Shown: positions 8,795-17,864, numbered from the stretch's first letter. The stretch: DNA of 38,417 bases from Muribaculaceae bacterium Isolate-002 (NCI) (GCA_004102805.1 SCEG01000027.1:1-38417); one strand, 5' to 3'. Translations and numbers: made by a program. The notes: generated by a model not told the origin, from the sequence alone.

Positions 8795-9196
8795 TTACAC
8801 CTCTTTTGCAAACTCTGCCGCGATGGCGTCGGCGATTGATTTCATCTCGGCGTCGGGGAGGGTAGTCTTTTTGGTAAAGTCAAGATCTCCCTCTTTGCTC
8901 ATCGGCACAAGGTGGATGTGTGCGTGTGGCACCTCCAGGCCGATTACTGCTACTCCTACCTTGCGGCAGGGTACGGCGCGACGTAGCGCGCGTGCCACTT
9001 TTTTTGCAAACAGCTGCAAACCTGCATATTCGTCATCCTCAATGTCAAATATATAGTCGGTCTCGTTCTTGGGTATGACGAGCACGTGGCCCGGCTGCAC
9101 GGGGTTGATGTCGAGAAATGCGAAGTAGCGGTCGGTCTCGGCTACCTTGTATGAGGGGATTTCTCCTGCTGCTATACGTGAGAAGAGTGTTGCCAT
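8795..9196 (-). CDS. HIT family nucleotide-binding protein
   Basis: This is a 133-residue histidine-triad protein of the Hint branch, a nucleoside phosphoramidate or dinucleotide hydrolase. The motif H91-A-H93-I-H95 in VPHAHIHLVP contains the nucleophilic histidine. The N-terminal FSRIAAGEIPSYKVAE and the PGHVLVIPK segment are typical of the family. The usual zinc-site cysteine position (IPCxK) is Ser here. The gene starts 33 nt after the greA stop and ends 60 nt before the lipoprotein start, consistent with a three-gene operon. The physiological substrate cannot be told from sequence. Confidence 0.93.
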   Translation of the reverse strand: MATLFSRIAAGEIPSYKVAETDRYFAFLDINPVQPGHVLVIPKNETDYIFDIEDDEYAGLQLFAKKVARALRRAVPCRKVGVAVIGLEVPHAHIHLVPMSKEGDLDFTKKTTLPDAEMKSIADAIAAEFAKEV

Positions 9197-9229
9197 TTTT
9201 TTAGATTTTGTCCTGTCGCTGTGACCGGA

Positions 9230-9700
9230 TTAGAAACTTATTTCTACGATTTCAAACTTCATCAGGCCTGAAGGCACCTTGATTTCAACGATGTCGCCGA
9301 GCTTGTGGCCGAGGAGTCCCTGTGCCACTGGTGTCGAGGTCGCAATCTTCTTTTCTTTCATGTTGGCCTCGCTGTCGGCTACGATTGTGTATTCCACGGT
9401 CATGCCGTTGGTGAGGTTCTTGATTTTCACCTTGTTCATGATCTGCACCTCCTCGGTGTTGAGCTTGCTCTCGTCGATGATGCGCGCGTTCGCCACAAGG
9501 TCTTTAAGTTTGGCTATCTGCATCTCGAGCATGCCTTGAGCCTCTTTGGCTGCGTCGTATTCGGCGTTTTCCGAGAGGTCCCCTTTGTCGCGGGCCTCTG
9601 CTATCGCGCGTGATATTTCAGGGCGTTTTACTGATTCGAGGTATGCTATTTCCTCCATTTTCTTCTTGTAGCCCTCTTTGGTCATGAATGTGATTGCCAT
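9230..9700 (-). CDS. greA: Transcription elongation factor GreA
   Basis: GreA stimulates RNA cleavage in backtracked RNA polymerase. The 156-residue length is standard. The N-terminal coiled-coil carries the acidic tip in ARDKGDLSENAEYDAAKE (about residues 36-53), where the Asp/Glu pair acts in the polymerase secondary channel. The C-terminal FKBP-like domain contains TPVAQGLLGHKLGD. It is the first gene of the greA-HIT-lipoprotein run. A canonical promoter lies about 300 bp upstream, giving it an unusually long and potentially structured leader. Confidence 0.97.
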   Translation of the reverse strand: MAITFMTKEGYKKKMEEIAYLESVKRPEISRAIAEARDKGDLSENAEYDAAKEAQGMLEMQIAKLKDLVANARIIDESKLNTEEVQIMNKVKIKNLTNGMTVEYTIVADSEANMKEKKIATSTPVAQGLLGHKLGDIVEIKVPSGLMKFEIVEISF

Positions 9701-9995
9701 AATATGATATTGAATTTTTTATTTTATGGGTTATTTTTTAGGTTGAATTTATCTGTTCGGCGGCCGCTGCGGCCGTGGTTTTTAAGGTCTTGCGATATAT
9801 CGCAGAGTCAGAGCTGCAGTAGCCGTGACTCGCGGTGGTGCGCGGTTGTCTGACACTTGCCCGGTTTCGCTATTGTCAAAAAATAATAGCATCCCAACCT
9901 GCCGGTGCCGGTTTGAGATACTGCTATATGTTGCCGGTACAATAGTGAAAATCGAGAGCGTGGCATCTCTAAGGCGTCACGCTCCCGTTGTCTTT
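9701..9995 (-). promoter_or_regulatory. Long structured 5' leader of greA
   Basis: From the predicted start near 9995 to the greA ATG there are about 295 nt with no supported gene. A stem-loop pairs TTTCGCTATTGT (about 9865-9876) with ACAATAGTGAAA (9939-9950), with a nested ATAGCA/TGCTAT pairing inside. A second hairpin pairs GAGCGTG and CACGCTC at about 9956-9984. A compact GC hairpin is at 9761-9775. E. coli greA also has a long leader that yields small RNAs (GraL), so leader-based control is plausible. No T-run attenuator was found. Confidence 0.45.
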
Positions 9996-10001
9996 ACTCT
10001 G

Positions 10002-10033
10002 CAAAGATAATATATCTTTTTGATATTGACAAA
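10002..10033 (-). promoter_or_regulatory. greA promoter, Bacteroidota type
   Basis: On the minus strand, TTTG (10033-10030) is followed after exactly 20 bp by TATCTTTG (10009-10002). This matches the Bacteroidota primary sigma consensus. Transcription would start near 9995. Confidence 0.75.
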
Positions 10034-10110
10034 TTTATTGAATGTAAAAAACTTCTGCCGCACTGACTGTGCAGCCGACAACGGCTCTGACTGTGTGGTG
10101 CCTGCCTGTT

Positions 10111-10144
10111 AGACCCCGTTCCCCAATATTTGTTAACGCCGGGG
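10111..10144 (+). repeat. Left copy of a perfect 34-bp inverted repeat
   Basis: This 34-bp sequence begins AGACCCCGTTCCCC and ends TTAACGCCGGGG. It is the exact reverse complement of 10771-10804. It directly precedes palindromic unit 1 and marks the left edge of the 694-bp island. Confidence 0.9.
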
Positions 10145-10152
10145 CGGTCAAG

Positions 10153-10232
10153 CGTCATGCAGATGTGTTCGCGCAGTGAGGGAGCAATGCGGTTGCATTG
10201 TGACCGAAACAAGCGGACGCAGATGCATGACG
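10153..10232. repeat. Palindromic unit 1
   Basis: Outer arms CGTCATGCA (10153-10161) and TGCATGACG (10224-10232) enclose a core with AATGC/GCATT at the centre, flanked by TGAGGGAGC and GTGACCGAA. Weaker pairing continues outside the arms. The flanking words are the same as in unit 2, while the central stem differs in sequence but not in pairing. Confidence 0.75.
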
Positions 10233-10245
10233 ATTGGCCGAGGCG

Positions 10246-10395
10246 ATGGTAATTTGGAAAATCATTGGGCAAGAGTTTCCATTGACATCCTGTCTTAATA
10301 AGGAAAAATGAGGCATTGAGAATCTCAAATATGTCAGCCTTTGATTTTGTTTTGAAGATTTCAGGAAATTTCTCTAAAATAAACTTACGTTGTCT
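10246..10395 (-). pseudogene. Fragment of an IS5-type transposase N-terminal domain
   Basis: About 50 codons read leftward as a recognisable piece of an IS5/IS1031-like transposase, with EILNASFFLIKTGCQWKLLP and NDFPNYH matching the conserved DNA-binding region (usual form: LIKTGCQWRMLPNDFPNY). The open frame continues on both sides (10533 to 9994), but those parts encode only the palindromic units and unrelated sequence. The DDE catalytic domain is absent, so it cannot be active. The fragment abuts unit 2 at its start and ends about 14 bp from unit 1. Confidence 0.7.
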
Positions 10396-10562
10396 AAGAA
10401 ACTGTTTAAATTTATATGATACAGATTTTGAGAAGGATTGTCGGATTGATTTTTGTTTGTGATGAGGGAGCGTAGCCGTAGCTACGTGACCGAAGAATAA
10501 ACAAAAAGAAACCGACAAGACTCTCAAAGGCAAAGTGATATGAATTTTAAACAGTTTCTAAG
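10394..10562. repeat. Palindromic unit 2, about 169 bp long
   Basis: This is an imperfect palindrome centred near 10478. Its ends are CTAAGAAACTGTTTAAA (from 10394) and the complementary TTTAAACAGTTTCTAAG (to 10562). The inner arms TGTCGG / CCGACA (10439-10444 / 10511-10516) flank T-rich and A-rich strings and a centre CGTAGC-CGTA-GCTACG (10471-10486). It is long enough to form a cruciform or a very stable RNA hairpin. Confidence 0.8.
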
Positions 10563-10676
10563 CGTCAAATCTGTATTATATCGCAATCTACTCTTATACA
10601 GTAACAAATGGTTGAAACCTTATAGCTGATTCAGAGCGCAATTAATTGTGTGATGATACAAAAGTTACTTTATCAT

Positions 10677-10769
10677 CGCATCTCTCCGGCGCTTTTTGCC
10701 TTGTTCCTCAGTCACGTAGCTAAGGCTACGCTCCTTCGTCACAAGACAAAAATCACTCAGAGATATGCG
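10677..10769. repeat. Palindromic unit 3
   Basis: Arms CGCATCTCT and AGATATGCG (10677 to 10769) enclose a centre CGTAGC-TAAG-GCTACG (10715-10730). The centre is nearly identical to unit 2 read in the opposite orientation. It stops one base before the right 34-bp repeat. Confidence 0.75.
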
Positions 10770-10770
10770 A

Positions 10771-10804
10771 CCCCGGCGTTAACAAATATTGGGGAACGGG
10801 GTCT
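10771..10804 (-). repeat. Right copy of the 34-bp inverted repeat
   Basis: This is an exact reverse complement of 10111-10144. Its outermost base (10804) is the last base of the TAA stop codon of the acyl-CoA synthetase gene read leftward. Confidence 0.9.
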
Positions 10805-12606
10805 TACACATACATCGCCTCTATCTCGCGTGAGTATCGGCGGTTGATGATCGGACGGCGTATCTTCAGCGTGTTTGTCAGCTCGCCCGCCTCCATGGTG
10901 AATGCATTGGGCAGCAGCGTGAATTTCTTGATTTTCTCGAAGCCTGCAAATCCGTTCTGAAGTTTTTCGATGCGCTCTTCGATCATGCGGCGTATGTCGG
11001 CGTTCTTCACCAGCTCCTCGACTGAGCGGTAGGCTATTTTCTTGCGCTGCGCATACTCTTTGAGAGCTTCGAAGGCAGGTATGATGATGGCGGTAACATA
11101 TTTGCGCTTGTCGCCGATTACCGCGACCTGATCGATGTATTTGTCCTCGCCCAGACGGCTCTCTATGGCCTGAGGGGCTATATATTTGCCGTTGGAGGTC
11201 TTGAACAGGTCTTTTATGCGGTCGGTCAGCACTATCGCTCCGTCGGAGTTGATGTAGCCGGCATCACCGGTGCGGAACCATCCGTCGGCGGTGAAGGCTT
11301 CGGCTGTCGCTTCCGGCTTGTTGTGGTAACCGCGCATCACGGTCGGTGACTTGACGAGTATCTCGTTTTCCTCGCCTATGCGCACCTCTATGCCGGGGAG
11401 CACGGTGCCTATGGTGCCTATCTCGTAGCCTGTCTCGGGGAAGCAGCTGACGGTGGCGGTGGTCTCTGAAAGACCGTAGCCTATAAGTATATTGATGCCG
11501 CAGGCATGCAGAAACTCTGTGATATTGGCCGACAGCGGCGCTCCGGCAGTGGGGAATATGTTGCCGTTTTCAACGCCGATTACTTTTTGCAATGGCTTGA
11601 ATACCTGCGCGTTGAAAAATTTATACTGCATCTCGGTCCACCAGGGGACTTTCTCTCCCATGCGGGCGTATTGGAGGTTGCGGCGGCGTCCGACCTTTAT
11701 GGCGCGGTTGAAGATCCACTTCTTGATGCCTTTGGTGGTGGAGAGTTTCTCGTCGATTGCTGTGTAGACCTTTTCCCAGAAACGTGGCACGCTGCACATG
11801 CAGGTCGGGCGCACTTCCTTGATGGCGCGCTGAATGATGTGCGGGTCGGGATTGATGTTGACCACCATGCCGGAGTAGAGGCAGAAGTAGGTCCACGCCT
11901 TCTCGAATATATGGCTGAGAGGAAGGAAGCAGAGCGACGTGTCTTTGTCTGACAGCATCGTAAGCCGCTCTTCATGTATCGCTATCGCTGCATCAAACGC
12001 ACTGTGCGGCAATATGGCGCCTTTGGGCTCACCGGTCGTGCCCGAGGTGTATATCAGTGTTGCCACGTCGTCGGGTGTGGCGGCGGCGGTGCGGCGTGCC
12101 ACTTCGTCGCGGCAAAGCTGCGACGCGTGCTGCCCGAGGTCGAGCAGCTGGGCGTATGTCATCGTAGTGTCGTCGCCGGGGGCTTTGACAACTTCGTCGA
12201 CAGTGATGATCTGTCGGAGTCCGGGATATGAGTCTGCCACTTTGCGGGCGATGTCATATTGTGACTGGTCGCCTGCGAGGAGCAGTGATATCGCTGCGTC
12301 ACGCACTATATATTCAACCTGCTCCTTGCTGCTGGTGGAGTAGATTGATACGGGTATGGCGCGGTTGGCGTATGCCGCCAGGTCTGTCTCTATTATTTCG
12401 GCGCGGTTGCTTGAGAAAATTCCGATGTGCTCCTGTTCGGCGATGCCGAGGGTTTCGAGCGCGCAGGCCAGATTGCCGACGCGGCTGTGAAGTGTATGCC
12501 ATGATGTCGGAAGCCAGGTGTGATCGGCTACGCGTTGCGTCAGTGCTGTCCGGTCGGCATATTTGTCATTCCCTCGTGATGTAAGTGAGGTAAGTATGTT
12601 GGTCAT
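10804..12606 (-). CDS. AMP-dependent long-chain acyl-CoA synthetase
   Basis: This 600-residue ANL-superfamily enzyme activates fatty acids with ATP to acyl-AMP and then acyl-CoA. The P-loop-like motif LIYTSGTTGEPKGA lies at 184-197. GYGLSETTA binds adenylate and substrate, FRTGDAG holds the ribose-binding Asp, and DRIKDLFKTSNGKYIAP is the hinge and A10-like region typical of FadD/FAA proteins. There is no signal peptide; the protein is probably cytosolic or membrane-associated. It is monocistronic and divergent from the M20 gene. Its stop codon coincides with the edge of the 34-bp repeat, so the extreme C-terminus may have been set by the island insertion. Chain-length preference cannot be told. 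Confidence 0.92.
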   Translation of the reverse strand: MTNILTSLTSRGNDKYADRTALTQRVADHTWLPTSWHTLHSRVGNLACALETLGIAEQEHIGIFSSNRAEIIETDLAAYANRAIPVSIYSTSSKEQVEYIVRDAAISLLLAGDQSQYDIARKVADSYPGLRQIITVDEVVKAPGDDTTMTYAQLLDLGQHASQLCRDEVARRTAAATPDDVATLIYTSGTTGEPKGAILPHSAFDAAIAIHEERLTMLSDKDTSLCFLPLSHIFEKAWTYFCLYSGMVVNINPDPHIIQRAIKEVRPTCMCSVPRFWEKVYTAIDEKLSTTKGIKKWIFNRAIKVGRRRNLQYARMGEKVPWWTEMQYKFFNAQVFKPLQKVIGVENGNIFPTAGAPLSANITEFLHACGINILIGYGLSETTATVSCFPETGYEIGTIGTVLPGIEVRIGEENEILVKSPTVMRGYHNKPEATAEAFTADGWFRTGDAGYINSDGAIVLTDRIKDLFKTSNGKYIAPQAIESRLGEDKYIDQVAVIGDKRKYVTAIIIPAFEALKEYAQRKKIAYRSVEELVKNADIRRMIEERIEKLQNGFAGFEKIKKFTLLPNAFTMEAGELTNTLKIRRPIINRRYSREIEAMYV

Positions 12607-12632
12607 ATTGAATTTTCAAATCAATTTGTCGG

Positions 12633-12640
12633 CAAATTTA
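12633..12640 (-). promoter_or_regulatory. Probable -7 element for the acyl-CoA synthetase gene
   Basis: TAAATTTG on the minus strand fits TAnnTTTG, 27 bp before the start codon. No good -33 TTTG is spaced correctly. Confidence 0.4.
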
Positions 12641-12805
12641 ATTACATTATTCTATTTATTAACGGATATTCATGCAATTTTGACGAGAGGTTAACATTCG
12701 TTAGCACTTTTGTATGGGTTATGTATATAAAACTGCACACTTCTATATGCTGATGTGCAATATGTTGGCTCGTAGAGATGATCGTGTGTTTTGAATTTTT
12801 ATTTA

Positions 12806-12813
12806 TATCTTTG
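12806..12813 (+). promoter_or_regulatory. -7 element for the M20 peptidase gene
   Basis: TATCTTTG matches TAnnTTTG and would start transcription near 12820. This places the three leader repeats at the very 5' end of the mRNA. A TTTG lies upstream at 12790-12793 but only 12 bp away, too close for a normal -33. Confidence 0.55.
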
Positions 12814-12820
12814 CGGTGAA

Positions 12821-12868
12821 ATGTAAATTTTAAAATGTAAATTTATTGAAAATGTAAATTTATTGAAT
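12821..12868 (+). repeat. Tandem leader repeats, each carrying AUG-UAA
   Basis: ATGTAAATTT occurs at 12821-12830, 12835-12844 and 12852-12861. The last two belong to a 17-bp unit (AATGTAAATTTATTGAA) repeated directly. The real start codon at 12869 sits where the next unit's ATG would be, so the repeats look like duplications of the translation initiation site, with the duplicated ATGs closed at once by TAA. Confidence 0.8.
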
Positions 12869-13930
12869 ATGATAGATGAGATATATTATAAGGTCGTCGA
12901 CCTTTTGAAAAAAATGATTTCAACTCCGTCGGTGTCGCGCGATGAGGCGGAAGTGGCGGAAGTCGTGGAGCGGTTTCTTAAAGATGAAGGATTGAAGGTG
13001 GAGCGCTTCGGTAATAATCTGTATGTCGCTCCGGTTGCTTCTGATCCATCATTGCCGACGTTGCTTCTCAATTCGCATATCGACACGGTCCGTCCTGTGG
13101 AGGGATGGGTGCGCGATCCGTTCGCTCCGGTCGAGGAGGATGGTCGTCTTTACGGTCTCGGCAGTAATGATGCGGGCGCTTCGGTAGTGTCGCTCATTGC
13201 GGCTTTTATTCTCCTGTCGCAGCATCCGCAGCCCTATAACCTCGCTCTGCTTCTTTCCTGTGAGGAGGAGGTCAGCGGCAAGGGAGGCATATCGTCAGTG
13301 ATAGATAAAATCGGTAAAATTGATTTCGCAGTGGTAGGGGAGCCCACTGGCATGCGTCCGGCAGTTGCCGAGAAAGGGCTTATGGTGCTTGACGGTGAGA
13401 TTGACGGCGAGGCGGGTCACGCCGCCCGCAACGAGGGGGTGAATGCCATATACAAGGCTATTGATGTAGTCGACACATTGCGTGATCTGCGCTTCGATAA
13501 AGAGTCGCGGATGCTCGGTCCTGTAAAGATATCGGTGACGCAGATCAATGCGGGCACGCAGCACAATGTTGTGCCCGATCTTTGTTCTATAGTTGTTGAT
13601 GTCCGCACTACTGATGCCTACAGTAATATAGAAACCCTCGAACTTATCCGTGCCGCGGTGCCTCAATGCCGGCTGACACCACGTTCCACGCGTCTCAATC
13701 CCTCCGGCGTTTCGTCTGACCATCCGCTGGTGTGCCGTGCCTCCATGCTTGGCCTCGAACCTTTTGGCTCTCCAACTCTTTCCGATCAGGCGCTGATGCC
13801 CTGGCCGTCGCTCAAGATGGGCCCCGGCGACTCCGCCCGCTCTCACACCGCCGACGAATACATCCTCCTTGACGAAATCCGTCAGGCCATAGAATACTGC
13901 CTCCGTATCCTCGACGGCCTGGAATTATGA
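12869..13930 (+). CDS. M20 family metallopeptidase, ArgE/DapE-like deacylase
   Basis: This 353-residue zinc-dependent amidohydrolase probably removes an N-acyl group from an amino acid; acetyl- or succinyl-ornithine is a reasonable guess for Bacteroidota. Metal and catalytic residues are visible: H70 and D72 in LNSHIDTVRP, D101 in GSNDAGAS, E132/E133 in CEEEVSG, a second metal segment VVGEPT, and a C-terminal SHTADEYI histidine. The dimerisation domain (GEAGHAARNEG onward) is intact. The ATG at 12869 is preferred; an in-frame TTG at 12863 is the only alternative close by. No arginine biosynthesis genes are adjacent, so the substrate remains open. Confidence 0.88.
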   Translation: MIDEIYYKVVDLLKKMISTPSVSRDEAEVAEVVERFLKDEGLKVERFGNNLYVAPVASDPSLPTLLLNSHIDTVRPVEGWVRDPFAPVEEDGRLYGLGSNDAGASVVSLIAAFILLSQHPQPYNLALLLSCEEEVSGKGGISSVIDKIGKIDFAVVGEPTGMRPAVAEKGLMVLDGEIDGEAGHAARNEGVNAIYKAIDVVDTLRDLRFDKESRMLGPVKISVTQINAGTQHNVVPDLCSIVVDVRTTDAYSNIETLELIRAAVPQCRLTPRSTRLNPSGVSSDHPLVCRASMLGLEPFGSPTLSDQALMPWPSLKMGPGDSARSHTADEYILLDEIRQAIEYCLRILDGLEL

Positions 13931-13973
13931 TTTGTAATCAATTTTGTAGCCTGTCATCATAACTTTGCGCTAT

Positions 13974-14017
13974 AAAAACTCCGTCATAAGGCGCTTGCCG
14001 AAGGCGGAGTTTTTTTG
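13974..14017 (+). terminator. Intrinsic terminator of the M20 gene
   Basis: AAAAACTCCG (13974-13983) pairs with CGGAGTTTTTTT (14005-14016) across a loop that has its own GGCG/TGCC pairing. The T-run follows directly, 44 bp after the stop codon. Confidence 0.85.
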
Positions 14018-14205
14018 CTTTTGACTATGATTAGCGTGAATTGCGCTTGGTCGCGCCATTCTTCTTTGAGTGCTTTCTCGGCTTCTTTTATTGCCTGTTG
14101 TTCTTCATTTATCGGATTGAAATATCTTGGGTTGTTTGCGAGATTACCGAGCTTGTCTTCCAATCTGCTGTTGTTGTTTGGGCTCAAGCCTGAATTGCAG
14201 TGCAT
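13984..14205 (-). CDS. Doubtful small ORF, 73 residues
   Basis: The predicted product is charged and helical (for example PINEEQQAIKEAEKALKEEW) and reads more like protein than the opposite frame. I do not recognise it. It overlaps the M20 terminator at its 3' end, has no visible promoter and could be a remnant of a longer gene. Treat it as a possibility only. Confidence 0.22.
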   Translation of the reverse strand: MHCNSGLSPNNNSRLEDKLGNLANNPRYFNPINEEQQAIKEAEKALKEEWRDQAQFTLIIVKSKKTPPSASAL

Positions 14206-14254
14206 ATTGTAGTCTCAGTTTAATATTGTTGAGGGGGCAGTACTTAAAGAAATG

Positions 14255-14334
14255 TCCCTGCAATATGAAGTGCTGCAATACCCTTAAGGCAAAGCCGGGA
14301 ATTGTATTGCCATGTGCCGCTATTTCGGCTTGGG
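14255..14334 (+). repeat. Dispersed repeat, copy A
   Basis: This 80-bp stretch matches 32915-32997 at 68 of 80 aligned positions plus one 3-bp gap, in the same orientation. The differences are mostly transitions. It begins TCCCTGCAATATGAAG and ends TATTTCGGCTTGGG. Short open frames run through both strands but none has a coding signature stronger than the DNA similarity. Confidence 0.8.
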
Positions 14335-14462
14335 CCGTTCTTTGTCAGGAAACCGCTCCGTTTGCCGTTGCTGTATGCGGGGGTTGGAGGGGGGGGCGGA
14401 TGATGACCGGAAAAGTCGATAAAAAGTTGTGTGAAGTCGGTGTGAAATAAATAGTTAAATTA

Positions 14463-14494
14463 TTTGGTAATTAGAAAATTAAGTTGTAATTTTG
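14463..14494 (+). promoter_or_regulatory. Main promoter of the ribosomal cluster
   Basis: TTTG (14463-14466), a 20-bp spacer and TAATTTTG (14487-14494) match the Bacteroidota consensus. Transcription would begin near 14501, leaving a leader of about 140 nt before rpsL with a small ACTAT/ATAGT hairpin. Confidence 0.8.
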
Positions 14495-14640
14495 TGCCGT
14501 TATTCGTGTGCATGCGTGCCGACATGAGGTCAACTATTTGATAGTCAGGCTGATTGTTGTGTGCTGTATGCGTGGATATTAAGATGTGAATTTAAACGAA
14601 CAAGAATAATTAACGAAAACTGTAAACTAAAAGAACTAAG

Positions 14641-15030
14641 ATGCCTACTATTCAGCAATTAGTAAGAAAAGGACGTGTTTCGTTGGTGGACAAGAGCAAG
14701 AGCCCCGCGCTCGACTCATGCCCTCAGCGTCGCGGCGTCTGCGTGCGTGTCTACACCACAACCCCCAAAAAGCCTAACTCGGCAATGCGCAAGGTGGCTC
14801 GTGTCCGCCTCACCAATGGTAAAGAAGTTAACTCTTATATCCCCGGTGAAGGTCACAACCTCCAGGAGCACTCAATCGTGTTGGTTCGCGGCGGTCGTGT
14901 GAAAGACCTTCCCGGTGTGCGTTATCACATCGTGCGCGGTACGCTCGACACATCAGGCGTGAAAGACCGCACTCAGCGTCGTTCGAAATACGGAGCGAAG
15001 CGTCCCAAAGCCGGTGCTGCCAAGAAGTAA
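14641..15030 (+). CDS. rpsL: 30S ribosomal protein S12 (uS12)
   Basis: S12 lies at the decoding centre and influences accuracy. The 129 residues contain the universal [18 protein letters not shown] and [10 protein letters not shown] segments. The lysines whose substitution gives streptomycin resistance (in PKKPNS and GRVKDLPG) are wild type. It is the first gene of the merged str-S10-spc-alpha cluster, with its own strong promoter. Confidence 0.98.
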   Translation: MPTIQQLVRKGRVSLVDKSKSPALDSCPQRRGVCVRVYTTTPKKPNSAMRKVARVRLTNGKEVNSYIPGEGHNLQEHSIVLVRGGRVKDLPGVRYHIVRGTLDTSGVKDRTQRRSKYGAKRPKAGAAKK

Positions 15031-15207
15031 TCGCTTCTCATGACGAGAAGTGGTGAAGCCACTTAAAGCACCCGAGATTTTTTAAACAAAAAGTTTTTTA
15101 AACCTCGTTTTTGAAGTTGAAGCTGCCAACGGTTGAGTAAGCCAAGCGTCAGAGGGCGCCGCTGAAGAAGACACCAGCCAAGCAACAAAAACAAAGATTA
15201 AAACAAA
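15031..15207 (+). promoter_or_regulatory. Structured rpsL-rpsG gap, candidate S7 feedback site
   Basis: The 177-nt gap is much longer than most in the cluster. It shows CTTCTC/GAGAAG and GTGG/CCAC hairpins just after rpsL. Next comes a CGAG...CTCG stem with inner AAAC/GTTT pairing around 15072-15116, then a GC-rich, imperfectly paired segment before rpsG. In E. coli, S7 binds the rpsL-rpsG gap to repress translation. A Bacteroidia-specific S7 leader has been proposed in comparative RNA work, as I recall; identity with it is not established here. Confidence 0.45.
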
Positions 15208-15684
15208 ATGAGAAAAGCTAAACCTAAGAAAAGGGTTGTGTTGCCCGATCCCGTCTTTCATGACGTCAAAGTGTCTAAATTTGTGAACCACTTGATGTAT
15301 GACGGTAAAAAGAATACTTCTTACACTATCTTCTACTCGGCTCTCGAGACTGTGAAGTCAAAACTGCCCAATGAGGAAAAATCAGCTCTCGAAATCTGGA
15401 AGAAAGCTCTCGAGAACATCACTCCCCAGGTAGAGGTGAAATCACGCCGCGTGGGTGGCGCTACATTCCAGGTTCCTACTGAAATCCGCCCCGACCGCAA
15501 AGAGTCTATCTCAATGAAAAACTTGATCCTTTATGCCCGCAAGCGCGGAGGCAAGACTATGGCTGACAAACTCGCAGCTGAAATCGTCGACGCTTTCAAT
15601 GAGCAGGGCGGTGCATTCAAGCGTAAAGAGGATATGCACAAGATGGCTGAGGCCAACCGTGCGTTCGCTCACTTCCGCTTCTAA
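15208..15684 (+). CDS. rpsG: 30S ribosomal protein S7 (uS7)
   Basis: S7 nucleates assembly of the 30S head and contacts the E-site tRNA. It has 158 residues, the usual length. It starts [15 protein letters not shown] and ends with the conserved [13 protein letters not shown] tail. The central [13 protein letters not shown] loop that binds 16S rRNA is intact. It is followed by fusA after 33 nt. Confidence 0.97.
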   Translation: MRKAKPKKRVVLPDPVFHDVKVSKFVNHLMYDGKKNTSYTIFYSALETVKSKLPNEEKSALEIWKKALENITPQVEVKSRRVGGATFQVPTEIRPDRKESISMKNLILYARKRGGKTMADKLAAEIVDAFNEQGGAFKRKEDMHKMAEANRAFAHFRF

Positions 15685-15717
15685 TTTTTTCATTGAACTC
15701 TTAATACATTTCAAACA

Positions 15718-17844
<2,127 letters not shown>

Positions 17845-17864
17845 TAAAATAACCAATAAACAAT

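Larger units (their letters stand above)
10111..10804. mobile_element. 694-bp island of palindromes bounded by 34-bp inverted repeats
   Basis: Order from left: 34-bp repeat, palindromic unit 1 (10153-10232), transposase fragment (10246-10395), palindromic unit 2 (10394-10562), AT-rich spacer, palindromic unit 3 (10677-10769), inverted 34-bp repeat. The three units share a core with a GGAGC...GTGAC pattern around a self-complementary centre. No target-site duplication is obvious. It could be a degraded insertion sequence colonised by palindromes, a non-autonomous MITE-like element, or a nest of separate repeats. Its ends are defined by sequence; its mobility is inferred. Confidence 0.5.

Noticed and set aside
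9994..10533. 179-codon ORF as an intact gene
   Set aside because: Only about 50 central codons resemble a transposase; both ends are translations of palindromes and the 34-bp repeat, so it is listed as a fragment.
10650..10847. 65-codon plus-strand ORF in the palindromic island
   Set aside because: Its sequence is simply the translation of palindromic unit 3 and the 34-bp repeat.
13295..13846. 183-codon open frame antisense to the M20 gene
   Set aside because: Opposite strand of a conserved enzyme; no independent support.
14127..14450. Possible small protein encoded over dispersed repeat copy A
   Set aside because: The matching frame in copy B starts and ends differently and similarity stops at the repeat edges; the DNA similarity is explained without coding.
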